Assembly (NCBI GenBank): GCA_043816305.1
Contig: JBDRHZ010000005.1
Location: 1 to 31,396, forward strand
DNA: 31,396 nt
Source of the DNA: JAHIVN01 sp018816645
Lineage (GTDB): Bacteria > Patescibacteriota > Dojkabacteria > JAHIVN01
Direction of reading: 5' to 3'
Under the pieces are notes generated by a model that was not told the DNA's origin, ran no database searches, and was given only the letters and a program-made list of their open reading frames with translations. The first letter of the stretch is position 1. The number at the start of each line of letters is the position of its first letter. Both the position numbers and the translations under genes were made by a program. Of this stretch, positions 22,210-30,479 are shown piece after piece.

Positions 22210-22479
22210 TTATTCTCTAGGTTTAGGTGGTTGAGCTTCAGCAATCTTAAGCTGTCGGCCATCGAGCTCTTTTCCGTTTAACTCATCGATTGCCTTCTTC
22301 ATACCTGCTTCATCGGCGAATGTTACGAATCCGAAACCTTTTGATCGGCCTGAGAACTTGTCCTTGATGATCTTTGCTTCGACTACTTCTCCTGCTTCGC
22401 TCATGAATTCCTTAAGACTTTCTTCTGTTGTGTCCCAGGAGATTCCACCAACGAATACTTTGAATTGATTGTTATCCAT
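22210..22479 (-). CDS. RNA-binding protein with one RRM domain
   Basis: 89 residues, a single RNA recognition motif: RNP2 KVFVGGI (7-13) and RNP1 RSKGFGFVTF (45-54) with the aromatic residues that stack on RNA. The C terminus is short and polar (PPKPRE) without the glycine-rich tail of cyanobacterial Rbp proteins. Likely an RNA chaperone. It has a long leader: the promoter lies about 140 nt upstream, with a GAGGTTT/AAACCTC hairpin between. Confidence 0.93.
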   Translation of the reverse strand: MDNNQFKVFVGGISWDTTEESLKEFMSEAGEVVEAKIIKDKFSGRSKGFGFVTFADEAGMKKAIDELNGKELDGRQLKIAEAQPPKPRE

Positions 22480-22526
22480 TTATAGAAACTAATAAATAAT
22501 TAATTGATATGCTAATTGGAAGAAAC

Positions 22527-22647
22527 TTAATGAGGTTTCACTCGCACCAGTTCGTTAAATCTAAAAAAACCTCCTTTCTCAAAAAATAAAAAACTGAAAC
22601 TTGGCTTAGCACTGGGGAGATTATAGCAGGTTTATGATGAAAGTAAA
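22527..22647 (-). promoter_or_regulatory. Promoter and structured leader of the RRM gene
   Basis: On the minus strand TTTACT (22642-22647), 16 bp, TATAAT (22620-22625). In the leader GAGGTTT pairs with AAACCTC, enclosing an AAGGAGG string that is far from the start codon. The region before it (22650-22697) is a simple AGTA-rich repeat. Confidence 0.5.
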
Positions 22648-22796
22648 TAGGGGAGTAGTGAAATAGTAAAGTAGTAAAATAGTAAATAGTAGAAAAAAAT
22701 AGCTTATATCGATAATGACTAGCTGATTGGTTCTAAGTCTTCCGTATCTTGATGCACTGATCAGTGATGTTTTTAGCTTCAATACAAGAATGCTTC

Positions 22797-23501
22797 CTAT
22801 GGCTTTATTTCAACTACCTCCCCGGATCTGTATTTTGTCTTTCTTTCAATGAGGTTCATAATTAGTTTTGTCACTTTCGAAATCTTCATCGCTTCGTTTT
22901 CTGAATCAGGATAGAATTTCTGTACAGCCTCTGTCCATACGAAGTAAGGTCTAATAGCAAAAACTAATATTTTCGAATCTTTCAGTTCACGTGCAAGCAT
23001 CTTGGTAAAAGACTCAAGTCCTGTTTTGGCAACAAAGTCTGGTATCCATCCAGTATCATCTTCACTAAATGTTCCTGACATATTAATTATTGTTGCATTG
23101 GTTCGCATTTGTCGGATAATTTTTTTTGTAAGTAGAATCTCACCCTTAACAATATCTAGGGGAGCAGTTATCGTTTGATCTTCCAGCTCAGTAAGGTTTC
23201 TGTCGAATAACGGACGACTACTGTTATGCCAGGATCCTGCAATGTTAGCTAGAACATCAATTTTGTTAGTCACTTTTCTTATTTTCTGTACAAGGTTTGA
23301 TATCCTCTCTGTCTTAGTTAGATCAAAAGGGAAGATATTACAGGTTCCTCCAGCTTCCTGTATTTTTTGCTGTATTACTTCAAGCCTATTTTTTCTTCTT
23401 GCAATTAATATGACATCGTATCCTTTACTTGCAAGAGTTATTGCAGTCTCTTTTCCTATACCGGCACTTGCACCTGTTATAACAGCAAATTTTGCATTCA
23501 T
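22797..23501 (-). CDS. Short-chain dehydrogenase/reductase
   Basis: NAD(P)-binding Rossmann-fold protein, 234 residues. Cofactor motif TGASAGIG (9-16), arginine pair after strand 2 (ARRKNR, NADP-like), D60 in FPFDLT, NIAG (86-89) and the active-site serine S142 (INMSG). The catalytic YxxxK is altered: the segment reads GWIPDFVAKTGLESF, with K159 but Asp155 at the tyrosine position. It may be a non-catalytic or altered SDR. The promoter holds a perfect inverted repeat. It is separated from the aminotransferase gene by about 120 bp and is probably its own transcript. Confidence 0.88.
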   Translation of the reverse strand: MNAKFAVITGASAGIGKETAITLASKGYDVILIARRKNRLEVIQQKIQEAGGTCNIFPFDLTKTERISNLVQKIRKVTNKIDVLANIAGSWHNSSRPLFDRNLTELEDQTITAPLDIVKGEILLTKKIIRQMRTNATIINMSGTFSEDDTGWIPDFVAKTGLESFTKMLARELKDSKILVFAIRPYFVWTEAVQKFYPDSENEAMKISKVTKLIMNLIERKTKYRSGEVVEIKP

Positions 23502-23529
23502 TAAGAATAGAGATAAGTTAGTTGAGATT

Positions 23530-23553
23530 ATTATAGCACAAAGTATTTTGTGC
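23530..23553 (-). promoter_or_regulatory. -10 box with palindromic operator before the SDR gene
   Basis: TATAAT on the minus strand (23530-23535) is directly preceded by the perfect inverted repeat GCACAAA-GTAT-TTTGTGC (23536-23553), which occupies the promoter spacer. Confidence 0.55.
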
Positions 23554-23624
23554 TATTTTCTCCTGCTTAGAAGTTGTAACATAGAGATTTATTAATCCAG
23601 AGGGATAGGGGTAGCGGTTGTAGT

Positions 23625-24758
23625 TTAACGTACAACAAGAAGTTTCATAAGAGCCCTGACGAACTTGTGGATATCATCTTTATTGTTATATATATGTAGG
23701 CTTATTCTTATTTGCTTTCTTCTGCAGGATACAAGAATTTTTCTTTTGACAAGTTGTTCTTGTATTCTTTTGGGATTAGGAACTTTGATCAATGTTATGC
23801 CGGAACGCCATTTCTTATCTAAAGGTGTTGTTATTCTGACATCTTTTAGGCAAGAGATCTCTCCAACGAGGTAATCATTCAAGCTGAAGATTCTCTCTTG
23901 GATATTTCTTTGTCCGATGTTGGCTAAATACTTTAGAGCTGATCCCAGTGCGATAATTGGTGCGAAGTTTGGTGCTCCAATTTCCAATACAGCAGCATCA
24001 TTACGTATTGTGAAGTTTTTGTTGTCCATAGCTTCCCAATCTTTTACACTCTCACTACCGACCAATGGGAAGGCTTTTGGTTTTAGCCATTTTTTGTTTA
24101 TGTATAGAACTCCGTTTCCAAACCCTGATAATGTCCACTTATAACCTGCAAATACGAGAAAGTCTATATTTGCCTTTTTTACATCTACTGGAAAGATACC
24201 TCCGGACTGAGTTGCATTGACAATGTATATCAAGTTGTGCTTTTTGCACAGTTTTCCGAGTTCGTTCAGATCTTGCTTAAATCCAGTACTATACTGGATA
24301 TGGCTTGTCACTAGAATCTTTGTGTCTTTTGAAATGTATTTTTCTATTTGGTCAATAGAATATGTATTGCGAACTGGTTGTACAAATCGTACTCTCCTAT
24401 TTCTATGTATCCAAGGAATTGTCGAAGTAGGGTATTCATCTTCCATTGTTAGTACTTCGCCAGGCTTGTCTTTTAATATCTCTGCGGCAATGTTGAGTCC
24501 ATGTCCTGTATTATGAATAAAAGTAATCTCTTTTGGAGATGCGTTTAGTAGTTGTGCTGCATTTTCTCTTGTTTCGGTTATTTTATCTGCCCACCTATCC
24601 CATGCTTTTTCTCCATTTTCTAAAATCTCATCATAAAAGAGTTTCCCCTCATGTGCTACTATTTTAGGAATTGGAGATGTTGAAGCAGCATTTAAGTAAA
24701 CATACTTTTTTACTGCTGGGAATTGGTTTCTTATTTTTGTCCAGTCTATTTTTTTCAT
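23625..24758 (-). CDS. Class V aminotransferase / cysteine desulfurase-like protein
   Basis: PLP-fold type I enzyme, 377 residues. Seen: YLNAASTSPIP (21-31), FIHNTGHGLNIAAE (substrate/phosphate region), TSHIQYSTGFKQDL, IVNATQSGGIFPVDV (179-193) and the Schiff-base lysine K207 in FAGYKWTLSGFGNG. The residue that normally holds the PLP ring nitrogen (Asp in VDxxQ) is Asn181. The small C-terminal domain is short. The start lies 18 bp after the stop of the PIG-L gene, so the two form an operon. Confidence 0.88.
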   Translation of the reverse strand: MKKIDWTKIRNQFPAVKKYVYLNAASTSPIPKIVAHEGKLFYDEILENGEKAWDRWADKITETRENAAQLLNASPKEITFIHNTGHGLNIAAEILKDKPGEVLTMEDEYPTSTIPWIHRNRRVRFVQPVRNTYSIDQIEKYISKDTKILVTSHIQYSTGFKQDLNELGKLCKKHNLIYIVNATQSGGIFPVDVKKANIDFLVFAGYKWTLSGFGNGVLYINKKWLKPKAFPLVGSESVKDWEAMDNKNFTIRNDAAVLEIGAPNFAPIIALGSALKYLANIGQRNIQERIFSLNDYLVGEISCLKDVRITTPLDKKWRSGITLIKVPNPKRIQEQLVKRKILVSCRRKQIRISLHIYNNKDDIHKFVRALMKLLVVR

Positions 24759-24776
24759 AAATAGATATAGGTTTAT

Positions 24777-25526
24777 TTAGTCAGCTACGACATAACGAAA
24801 AGATTCATATCTTTTTCCTTTTGGATAGTAGTTGCGAATAGTAAAAAAATCTGCCGATTCTTTAGCATCCGACAAACTGTATTGAGATTTGTGACATGAA
24901 TGAGCCTTCACTCTTGTATTTATGAAATCTGTAACATTGATAAGAACATTATCTGGGTGATCATAATAATCGGTAAGTAAAAATTCTGTCACACTATGCG
25001 AGATTGCCCTTGAACCTTTTAACTGTTCTGGAAAAAATAGGAGATCTCGGCTGTATGGTAGAATAGCGTCAAGAGTGGATTGAGCTGTATTTCTGTGGTC
25101 TCTGTGATTTATCCAATTGATGTTTTTATCGAATCGAATAACAGAATCTTCTGGATTCGTTGTTATGACTAAATCTGGCTTAAACAGTCTTATTTGGAAG
25201 GCAATTTTTTTTATAGTATCAATGGTGTTTTCAACCTTTCCATCTCCAAGGTCAAGATAAATGTTATTTGATGGTTTGATACCTAAAACCTCCATAGATG
25301 CCGAATCTTCCCTTTTGCGTATTTTCTTTAATCTTGAAAGGGTAATCTTCTCTTGCTGGCAACCTCTTTCTCCAAAAGTTGCCTTCACAATTCGGACTTC
25401 CTTTTTTGATTTTACAAGATGTGCAATCGTACCTCCGCAGTAGATCTCAGCATCATCTGGATGAGGCATAATAATAAGTATCCTTTTTTTGTCGTTAAAC
25501 ACTTTGTGGAAATCACCTCTAATCAT
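24777..25526 (-). CDS. PIG-L/LmbE family deacetylase
   Basis: Zinc-dependent N-deacetylase fold, acting on GlcNAc-type or related amides. The motif PHPDDAEIYCGGT holds the first His and Asp ligands, and NWINHRDHRNTAQSTLDAI supplies the later HxxH. I choose ATG 25526 (249 residues, MIRGDFHKVFNDKKRILIIMPHPDD) because a TATAAT box at 25561-25566 (minus) lies upstream of it, and the frame's longer start at 25631 (284 residues) would leave only 36 bp to the divergent TrmB gene. It is followed by the aminotransferase gene. Together they suggest amino-sugar or related small-molecule chemistry, which is an inference. Confidence 0.85.
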   Translation of the reverse strand: MIRGDFHKVFNDKKRILIIMPHPDDAEIYCGGTIAHLVKSKKEVRIVKATFGERGCQQEKITLSRLKKIRKREDSASMEVLGIKPSNNIYLDLGDGKVENTIDTIKKIAFQIRLFKPDLVITTNPEDSVIRFDKNINWINHRDHRNTAQSTLDAILPYSRDLLFFPEQLKGSRAISHSVTEFLLTDYYDHPDNVLINVTDFINTRVKAHSCHKSQYSLSDAKESADFFTIRNYYPKGKRYESFRYVVAD

Positions 25527-25667
25527 GTTACTGTTCGAGTAATAATCTAATTGCGAAAAAATTATATCCACTCTATTGGGCAAAGCAGAGTTGTTGTTCA
25601 CTTGATGAACAGAATATTGTAGAATAGTCATAGTTTGGAAAATTTAAATTCTTAAAAAATTACCTTA

Positions 25668-26447
25668 ATGAACGAACAGAAGGTGAGGGAGTTTTTAATG
25701 GATTTGGGGTTAGATGAGTTCGAAGCAGAGATATATCTTGCTTTAGTACAAAAAGGAATTCTTACTACACTAGAGCTTTCAAGAGAGATAGGTATTGATA
25801 GATCTAAGGTTTACAGAAGATTGGAGAGGATGAGAGACATGGGAGTGGTTGAGGAGGTTATAGATGAACATAGAAAGCAGTCTAAGGCGGTCGCTATTGA
25901 CCGATTAGAATTTTTGCTTGAAAGAAAGATGCAGATAGTAAATAAACTTAAAAAAGATTTTGGGGAGGTCAGCCTGTATCTTACTGGAAAACTTGGGTTA
26001 AATGAGCCGGAGACAAAAGTTCTTTTTTATAGAGGGAAGGATGGGATAAAGCAGATGGCTTGGAATGTTTTACGTGCTTCGAAGGAGGTTGTGGGTTATT
26101 CGTATAGGCCTCTTGCAGAATTAGTGGGTTTCGATTTTATGAAGAGATGGGTCAATGAATTTGCTAAGCGAAGGTTAATGTTTAGAGATCTGTATTCTGA
26201 TGAGTATTTAAAAACAGATCAAAAGGGGAGTGCGACTACGTACTCACCGGAGCACTTTCAGGGAAGATATATTCCTTCAAAGATTCTGAGGATTGATCAT
26301 CAGTACGATATTTATAATGATGTAATGGGGCTCTATAACTGGCACGAAGGAGAGGTGTTTGGGGTTGAGATCTATAATAAGAAAATTGCTCAGTTTCAAA
26401 AACAACTTTTTGAGATAGTTTGGAAGATGGGGAAGGATCCAAGATAG
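25668..26447 (+). CDS. TrmB family transcriptional regulator (copy 3)
   Basis: 259 residues. Winged helix FLMDLGLDEFEAEIYLALVQ and IGIDRSKVYRRLERMRDMGVV. The C-terminal domain begins FYRGKDGIKQMAWNVLRA and closes IYNDVMGLYNW...FGVEIYNKK. It contains the WVNEFAKRR helix seen in copies 5 and 6 (KWWNEAKRR, RWWKEMIKR), so these three form a subgroup. Divergent from the PIG-L/aminotransferase operon, its likely target. No Shine-Dalgarno. Confidence 0.88.
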   Translation: MNEQKVREFLMDLGLDEFEAEIYLALVQKGILTTLELSREIGIDRSKVYRRLERMRDMGVVEEVIDEHRKQSKAVAIDRLEFLLERKMQIVNKLKKDFGEVSLYLTGKLGLNEPETKVLFYRGKDGIKQMAWNVLRASKEVVGYSYRPLAELVGFDFMKRWVNEFAKRRLMFRDLYSDEYLKTDQKGSATTYSPEHFQGRYIPSKILRIDHQYDIYNDVMGLYNWHEGEVFGVEIYNKKIAQFQKQLFEIVWKMGKDPR

Positions 26448-26504
26448 CAAACAGCGGACAGCAGACAGCATACAGCTAATAGAGGATAGCTTGTAGGTAT
26501 TTGA
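26448..26504 (+). repeat. Short ACAGC-type simple repeat
   Basis: A run of degenerate ACAGC units (AACAGCGGACAGCAGACAGC, then ATACAGC) between convergent genes. A similar but weaker run lies at 703-726. Confidence 0.5.
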
Positions 26505-27518
26505 TTATTCAAATCCAGACGGTGGTTGAGCTTCAGCCATCATTTTTTCCAATAATTCTTCTTCGATCTCAACTATTCTCTGCCTTAAACATCTTGCAGC
26601 CATTCGATTGCCTCTCTCTCCAGGATAAAAAAGTTCTTTAACTCCTTTCAGTTTTCGTGCTCCTTTAAATCGTTTTATCAGCTTGGTCATATTTTTCTTG
26701 AAGTCTTTTATGTCTACAAGCAGCTCCGGGTCAATGGCTATCACAAGATTGCCCCAGTCAGCTTCTTCATCAAGAATTCCAAACGCTGCAGCCTGCACCA
26801 AAGGACCGGTAAGTGTTTCGATGATAAATGAGAGTCCTGACCCCTTGTATGTGTTGTCGAAAATTCGAGATGCTCCCTGTGCCATGACGGCTTTCGGTTC
26901 AAGTGTCGGCTTCCCACTTTTGTCATAGCCTCTTCCCGGGGCAAGTTTTTTATTCAGAATATTTTGCTCGGTCAAGTCGTGCCAGGTCATGTCTGTAGTT
27001 GCAAAGTCGAGAACGACAGGATCTTTCAGTGTAGGCAATCCTACAGCCATAGGATTTGATCCGAAGATTGCCTCGTTAGAATCAAAAGGAGCAACATAGG
27101 CGTCACACCCCGAGAAAGTCATGCCGATTAAATTATGTTGAGCTATTTGTTTAACGTAGTAACCAATTGCTCCGGTCGAGTTGTAAGTTCTCTTGGCTCC
27201 AACAATTCCAAATCCTGACTTTTTTGCTTTTTGGATAGCTATATCAGTTGCTTTTTGCATTACAGTAATTGCCGAATTAGCATTGCCGTCGATTAATGCC
27301 GAAAGCTTTGTTTCACGAACTATTGTGATTTGACCGGCGGTCCTATCCTTATCTGGATTCCATCCAAAGAGTCCGACAAAGCCGTGGTCATTTCCTCGCA
27401 GTTGAGCATAAAGCCGCATATCGAAAATCTGCTCGCTTTCTTTTTTGTCGTAGCCCTGGTTATGTATTATCTCTAGAGCAAGCTTTTTGATTGTTGTGAT
27501 TTTAATCTTCTTTTCCAT
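26505..27518 (-). CDS. Ldh family (malate/L-lactate type 2) oxidoreductase
   Basis: NAD(P)-dependent 2-hydroxyacid dehydrogenase of the Ldh_2 fold (malate, ureidoglycolate, sulfolactate and related substrates), 337 residues. Seen: RGNDHGFVGL (equivalent of the family SHG region with catalytic His), FGIVGAKRTYNSTGAIGYYV, IFGSNPMAVGLPT (usual GTNPxAxGxP), VLDFATTDMTW and GSGLSFIIETLTGPL (usual GxGLALxxELLxGxL). The exact substrate is unknown. Divergent from a TrmB gene with a palindromic intergenic region. Confidence 0.88.
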   Translation of the reverse strand: MEKKIKITTIKKLALEIIHNQGYDKKESEQIFDMRLYAQLRGNDHGFVGLFGWNPDKDRTAGQITIVRETKLSALIDGNANSAITVMQKATDIAIQKAKKSGFGIVGAKRTYNSTGAIGYYVKQIAQHNLIGMTFSGCDAYVAPFDSNEAIFGSNPMAVGLPTLKDPVVLDFATTDMTWHDLTEQNILNKKLAPGRGYDKSGKPTLEPKAVMAQGASRIFDNTYKGSGLSFIIETLTGPLVQAAAFGILDEEADWGNLVIAIDPELLVDIKDFKKNMTKLIKRFKGARKLKGVKELFYPGERGNRMAARCLRQRIVEIEEELLEKMMAEAQPPSGFE

Positions 27519-27565
27519 AAGGATTTTTACTAACGAGAAGAATTATATTTGCCGGCAGGGCAGAG

Positions 27566-27598
27566 TGTCAAAGTTGACGGTGAGTGTCGACAATGATA
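27566..27598. promoter_or_regulatory. Palindromes in the Ldh-TrmB divergent region
   Basis: TGTCAAAGTTGACG contains the palindrome GTCAA-AG-TTGAC, and a few bases later TGTCGACA is another palindrome. Both lie between the two divergent start codons and are operator candidates. Confidence 0.45.
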
Positions 27599-27658
27599 GG
27601 ATCAGGTGACAAGAACGGGTTGTGATGATTATATGGTTAAATTGTTATTTATTTAGCT

Positions 27659-28552
27659 ATGGATTCTAAGGCAAAAGTTCTTGAGAAGTTTGGTTTAAGC
27701 GAGAAGGAGATTATAGTCTATCTTGAATGCTTAAAGCATTCTGAATCGTCTCCATACTCACTTTCGAAAGCTACGGGTATTCCGCGTACGACAATCTACG
27801 ATGTTCTTATGGATTTAGCGTTAAAGAATTTGGTAGAGCTCGAGCAAAGCGATGGCTTCACGAAACAGCAAACCAGAGTAAAGGCAAAAAATCCGTCAGA
27901 GCTGAGAAAAACTGTTCGGAATAGAAGGAAATCTTTGGAAGACTTGGAGATCGACTTGATAGAAATTCTTCCAGAACTGAAAGGGACGTATCACAAAGAC
28001 AGAAAGCCAAATGCAAATTTTCAGTTTTATCCGGGCATCGAGGGTGCGAAGAAAACTTATTATGGACTCGAAGGTAAAAGGAGAATTTATGATGATATCG
28101 CCTGGACTTATCTTATACGTGCTGACGCTTTTGGTCACCAGGAAATTGACAAGGATATGGCGGAAGCTGCAAGAAAGCAGCGATTGGCTGGAAGAAGAGT
28201 GAGGGAGATAGTTCCCTTAAACGATTGGACACGGGATATTCTGGTTTATACATATATTCAAAATCCTAATTTTCTTGAGACTTGGGATTATCGCTACATT
28301 GATTCACCGATCTTCAAGATGTATCTTCGCTTTGCAGTTGCTGGAACAAGGATTCGTATTACAAGTATCGAAGATGATGAGATGTGGGGGCTTGTTATGA
28401 ACAGCCGATTGTTTTCTGACAGCATCCGATCGATATTTGAACTGACTTGGAGTATGGCTATTCCAGTGACAGAAAAAATTCTAAAAGAATGGAAGAGGGA
28501 GAGTGTGTTTAGAAGGGTGAGGAGGAAGGTAAAAAGTGAAATAGTTAAGTAG
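27659..28552 (+). CDS. TrmB family transcriptional regulator (copy 4)
   Basis: 297 residues, the most divergent and longest copy. Winged helix KFGLSEKEIIVYLECLKHSE and TGIPRTTIYDVLMDLALKNLV. The C-terminal domain starts FYPGIEGAKKTYYGLEGKR and lacks the WN found in the others. It keeps a related late region (RIRITSIEDDEMWGLVMNS) instead of YND...EIYN. Divergent from the Ldh gene, its probable target. The tail is strongly basic (KRESVFRRVRRKVKSE). Confidence 0.85.
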   Translation: MDSKAKVLEKFGLSEKEIIVYLECLKHSESSPYSLSKATGIPRTTIYDVLMDLALKNLVELEQSDGFTKQQTRVKAKNPSELRKTVRNRRKSLEDLEIDLIEILPELKGTYHKDRKPNANFQFYPGIEGAKKTYYGLEGKRRIYDDIAWTYLIRADAFGHQEIDKDMAEAARKQRLAGRRVREIVPLNDWTRDILVYTYIQNPNFLETWDYRYIDSPIFKMYLRFAVAGTRIRITSIEDDEMWGLVMNSRLFSDSIRSIFELTWSMAIPVTEKILKEWKRESVFRRVRRKVKSEIVK

Positions 28553-28596
28553 TAGCCGATGAGCTACGGAATATGGATTATGGTTTCGACCTACTG

Positions 28597-29535
28597 TTAA
28601 ACAACTCTATTCTCCGGACAGCCTTTGATTACCGACAGCACTGTATTCGTTACCATCTGATAACATCTGTCCTGAGCCTCTTTTGTGTACCAGGCGACTG
28701 GAGGAGGAGTGAAGATATTTGATCTACTTTTCTCTAGATTAGGCGATTCATATGCTAAGCCCGAGAGTTTTCCCTCCCTTACATACTTTTTCAGTAACCT
28801 GAAATCAAAACTTTCATTTCCCAACCTAGTGCTTCCGCCTATTATGGGGATAACAAGATATGCTCCTGATTTAATTTTATCAATATTTTTCTTGTCCTTG
28901 AAAATTTTTTTAGTCTCCCTATTAATCTCATAACATGGAAATACAAAATCACTTCTTTCCAAAAGTCTGCCTAACTTTACCTTCTCCCAGAAAACATCTT
29001 TGTCCGATCTAGACCAGTAGAAAACTCTCATTCCCATTCTATCCCCATACTCTGCAATTCTTTTTCCAATATTACCTAGTCCTATTACTCCCATAGTCTT
29101 ACCTTTTATTTCTTCCTGAATAGAGAATGGATTAAAAATATCCATTTTAGACCTTAAAATCATAGGAAGCTTTCGCACAAGACTCATCATCATCCAGATA
29201 GCATATTCGGCTACTGCCTGCGTAGAATAGCTGGGCGTGTTTGTGACAGTTATTTTATTCTTTTTAAAGTAATCAAGATCTAGACATTCAAAAGAAGTTG
29301 TAGGAAGGCAGACAGCTTTTAAATTTTTAAATAGCTTGAAAACTTCATTACCAATCTTCCAGTTGTAAATCTCTGGATCGATAACCAATATCACATCTTC
29401 GTTGTAAACTTTAATAGGTAAATTTTTCAAAGCCGAGCTGTTCAGAGGTGTGAACATAACATCCCCATTCTTCTGGAGAGTTTTAATGTCCTTGCTTGCG
29501 AATCTGTTAATTTTATCAACTATCGTTATCTTCAT
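28597..29535 (-). CDS. D-2-hydroxyacid dehydrogenase-like protein, catalytic residues altered
   Basis: Rossmann-fold protein of the D-2-hydroxyacid dehydrogenase family, 312 residues from ATG 29535 (a TTG six codons upstream is also open). The NAD site GVIGLGNIGKRIAEYGDRMG is intact (GLGNIG 152-157). In the active site the usual N-x-x-RGG is PIIGG (231-234), so the substrate Arg is lost, and the usual TPHxA is TPPPVA (276-281), so the catalytic His is Pro. It may bind NAD without this chemistry. It has a TATAAT at 29583-29588 (minus) and is divergent from TrmB copy 5. Confidence 0.85.
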   Translation of the reverse strand: MKITIVDKINRFASKDIKTLQKNGDVMFTPLNSSALKNLPIKVYNEDVILVIDPEIYNWKIGNEVFKLFKNLKAVCLPTTSFECLDLDYFKKNKITVTNTPSYSTQAVAEYAIWMMMSLVRKLPMILRSKMDIFNPFSIQEEIKGKTMGVIGLGNIGKRIAEYGDRMGMRVFYWSRSDKDVFWEKVKLGRLLERSDFVFPCYEINRETKKIFKDKKNIDKIKSGAYLVIPIIGGSTRLGNESFDFRLLKKYVREGKLSGLAYESPNLEKSRSNIFTPPPVAWYTKEAQDRCYQMVTNTVLSVIKGCPENRVV

Positions 29536-29627
29536 AATGCCTTCAGTATGCAAAATTTGATAAATTAATTTTGATTAGTTGAATTATATGAGATAATAGG
29601 TAGAAAAGTGAAAATGTTGTCCAGAAT

Positions 29628-29656
29628 TTGTACATGAATAATATCTTATATGTAAT
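29628..29656 (+). promoter_or_regulatory. Promoter of the TrmB gene at 29683
   Basis: TTGTAC (29628-29633), 17 bp, TGTAAT (29651-29656), start predicted near 29664. Confidence 0.55.
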
Positions 29657-29682
29657 ATGTAATAACGCAAAAATTGCAGGCA

Positions 29683-30477
29683 ATGAATGAATTGAATTCT
29701 TTTTTCAAAAAGCTTGGGTTAACTGATGAGGAGACGGCAGTCTATCTTTTCCTGCTGCAGAATGGGATTTCGACGATTTTTGATATCTCAAAGGGGATTG
29801 GTATCAATAGAACTAATTTATATAGGTTATGCGAGAGGTTAACAAGTGAAGGATTTTTAAAGAAACTTTCGGATAAAGGTACTACGAAGTACGAAGCTGC
29901 CTCAGTTGAATATTTGAAGCTCAAAGTAGATGATATAGAGAGGAGGGTTAATGATATTAGGGCTAAGTTTAATTCTGTTAAGAATAAATTTCAAAGAATC
30001 TCACAACTACAGGATCATAAGATCAGGGTTGTTCATTATCAGGGCAAAGAAGAAGTGAAACAATTGCTGTGGAATTATCTTGAAACAAGGGGAGAGGCTT
30101 TGAGCTTTGGTTACCGAACTTTAAGCGAGATGGTTGGAAGGAACTTCGTAATCAAATGGTGGAATGAGGCAAAGAGGAGAGGGATACGTGATAGAATTCT
30201 TGCTAATCCAGGCACTTTTGAGTTAAAAGATACAATTGATAATAAATCTAGGGATAAGTTGATATATGATCAATGGGTAAAGGTAGAAGAAAGAGAAATT
30301 GATGAAAAAATATTCAAGATTTACTACGAAACATTTATTTATAACGATATCTTTTCCATTGTGCAGTGGGATGAGAATTTGGCTTTTGGAGTGGAAATTC
30401 AGAATGAGGAAATAAGTAGGTTTAAAAGGAGGGAATTTGAAATCTTGTGGAAACTTGGTAAGCATTATAAGGGGTAA
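29683..30477 (+). CDS. TrmB family transcriptional regulator (copy 5)
   Basis: 264 residues from ATG 29683 (MNELNSFFKKLG); a TTG three codons upstream is also open. Winged helix KLGLTDEETAVYLFLLQNG and IGINRTNLYRLCERLTSEGFL, then HYQGKEEVKQLLWNYLETR, KWWNEAKRRG and the closing IYNDIFSIVQW...FGVEIQNEE. A near tandem duplicate of the next gene (shared EEVKQL.WN, Y.SFIYND.FSIVQW, EIQN). The next start follows after 2 nt, so the two are co-transcribed. Divergent from the dehydrogenase-like gene. Confidence 0.88.
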   Translation: MNELNSFFKKLGLTDEETAVYLFLLQNGISTIFDISKGIGINRTNLYRLCERLTSEGFLKKLSDKGTTKYEAASVEYLKLKVDDIERRVNDIRAKFNSVKNKFQRISQLQDHKIRVVHYQGKEEVKQLLWNYLETRGEALSFGYRTLSEMVGRNFVIKWWNEAKRRGIRDRILANPGTFELKDTIDNKSRDKLIYDQWVKVEEREIDEKIFKIYYETFIYNDIFSIVQWDENLAFGVEIQNEEISRFKRREFEILWKLGKHYKG

Positions 30478-30479
30478 CT

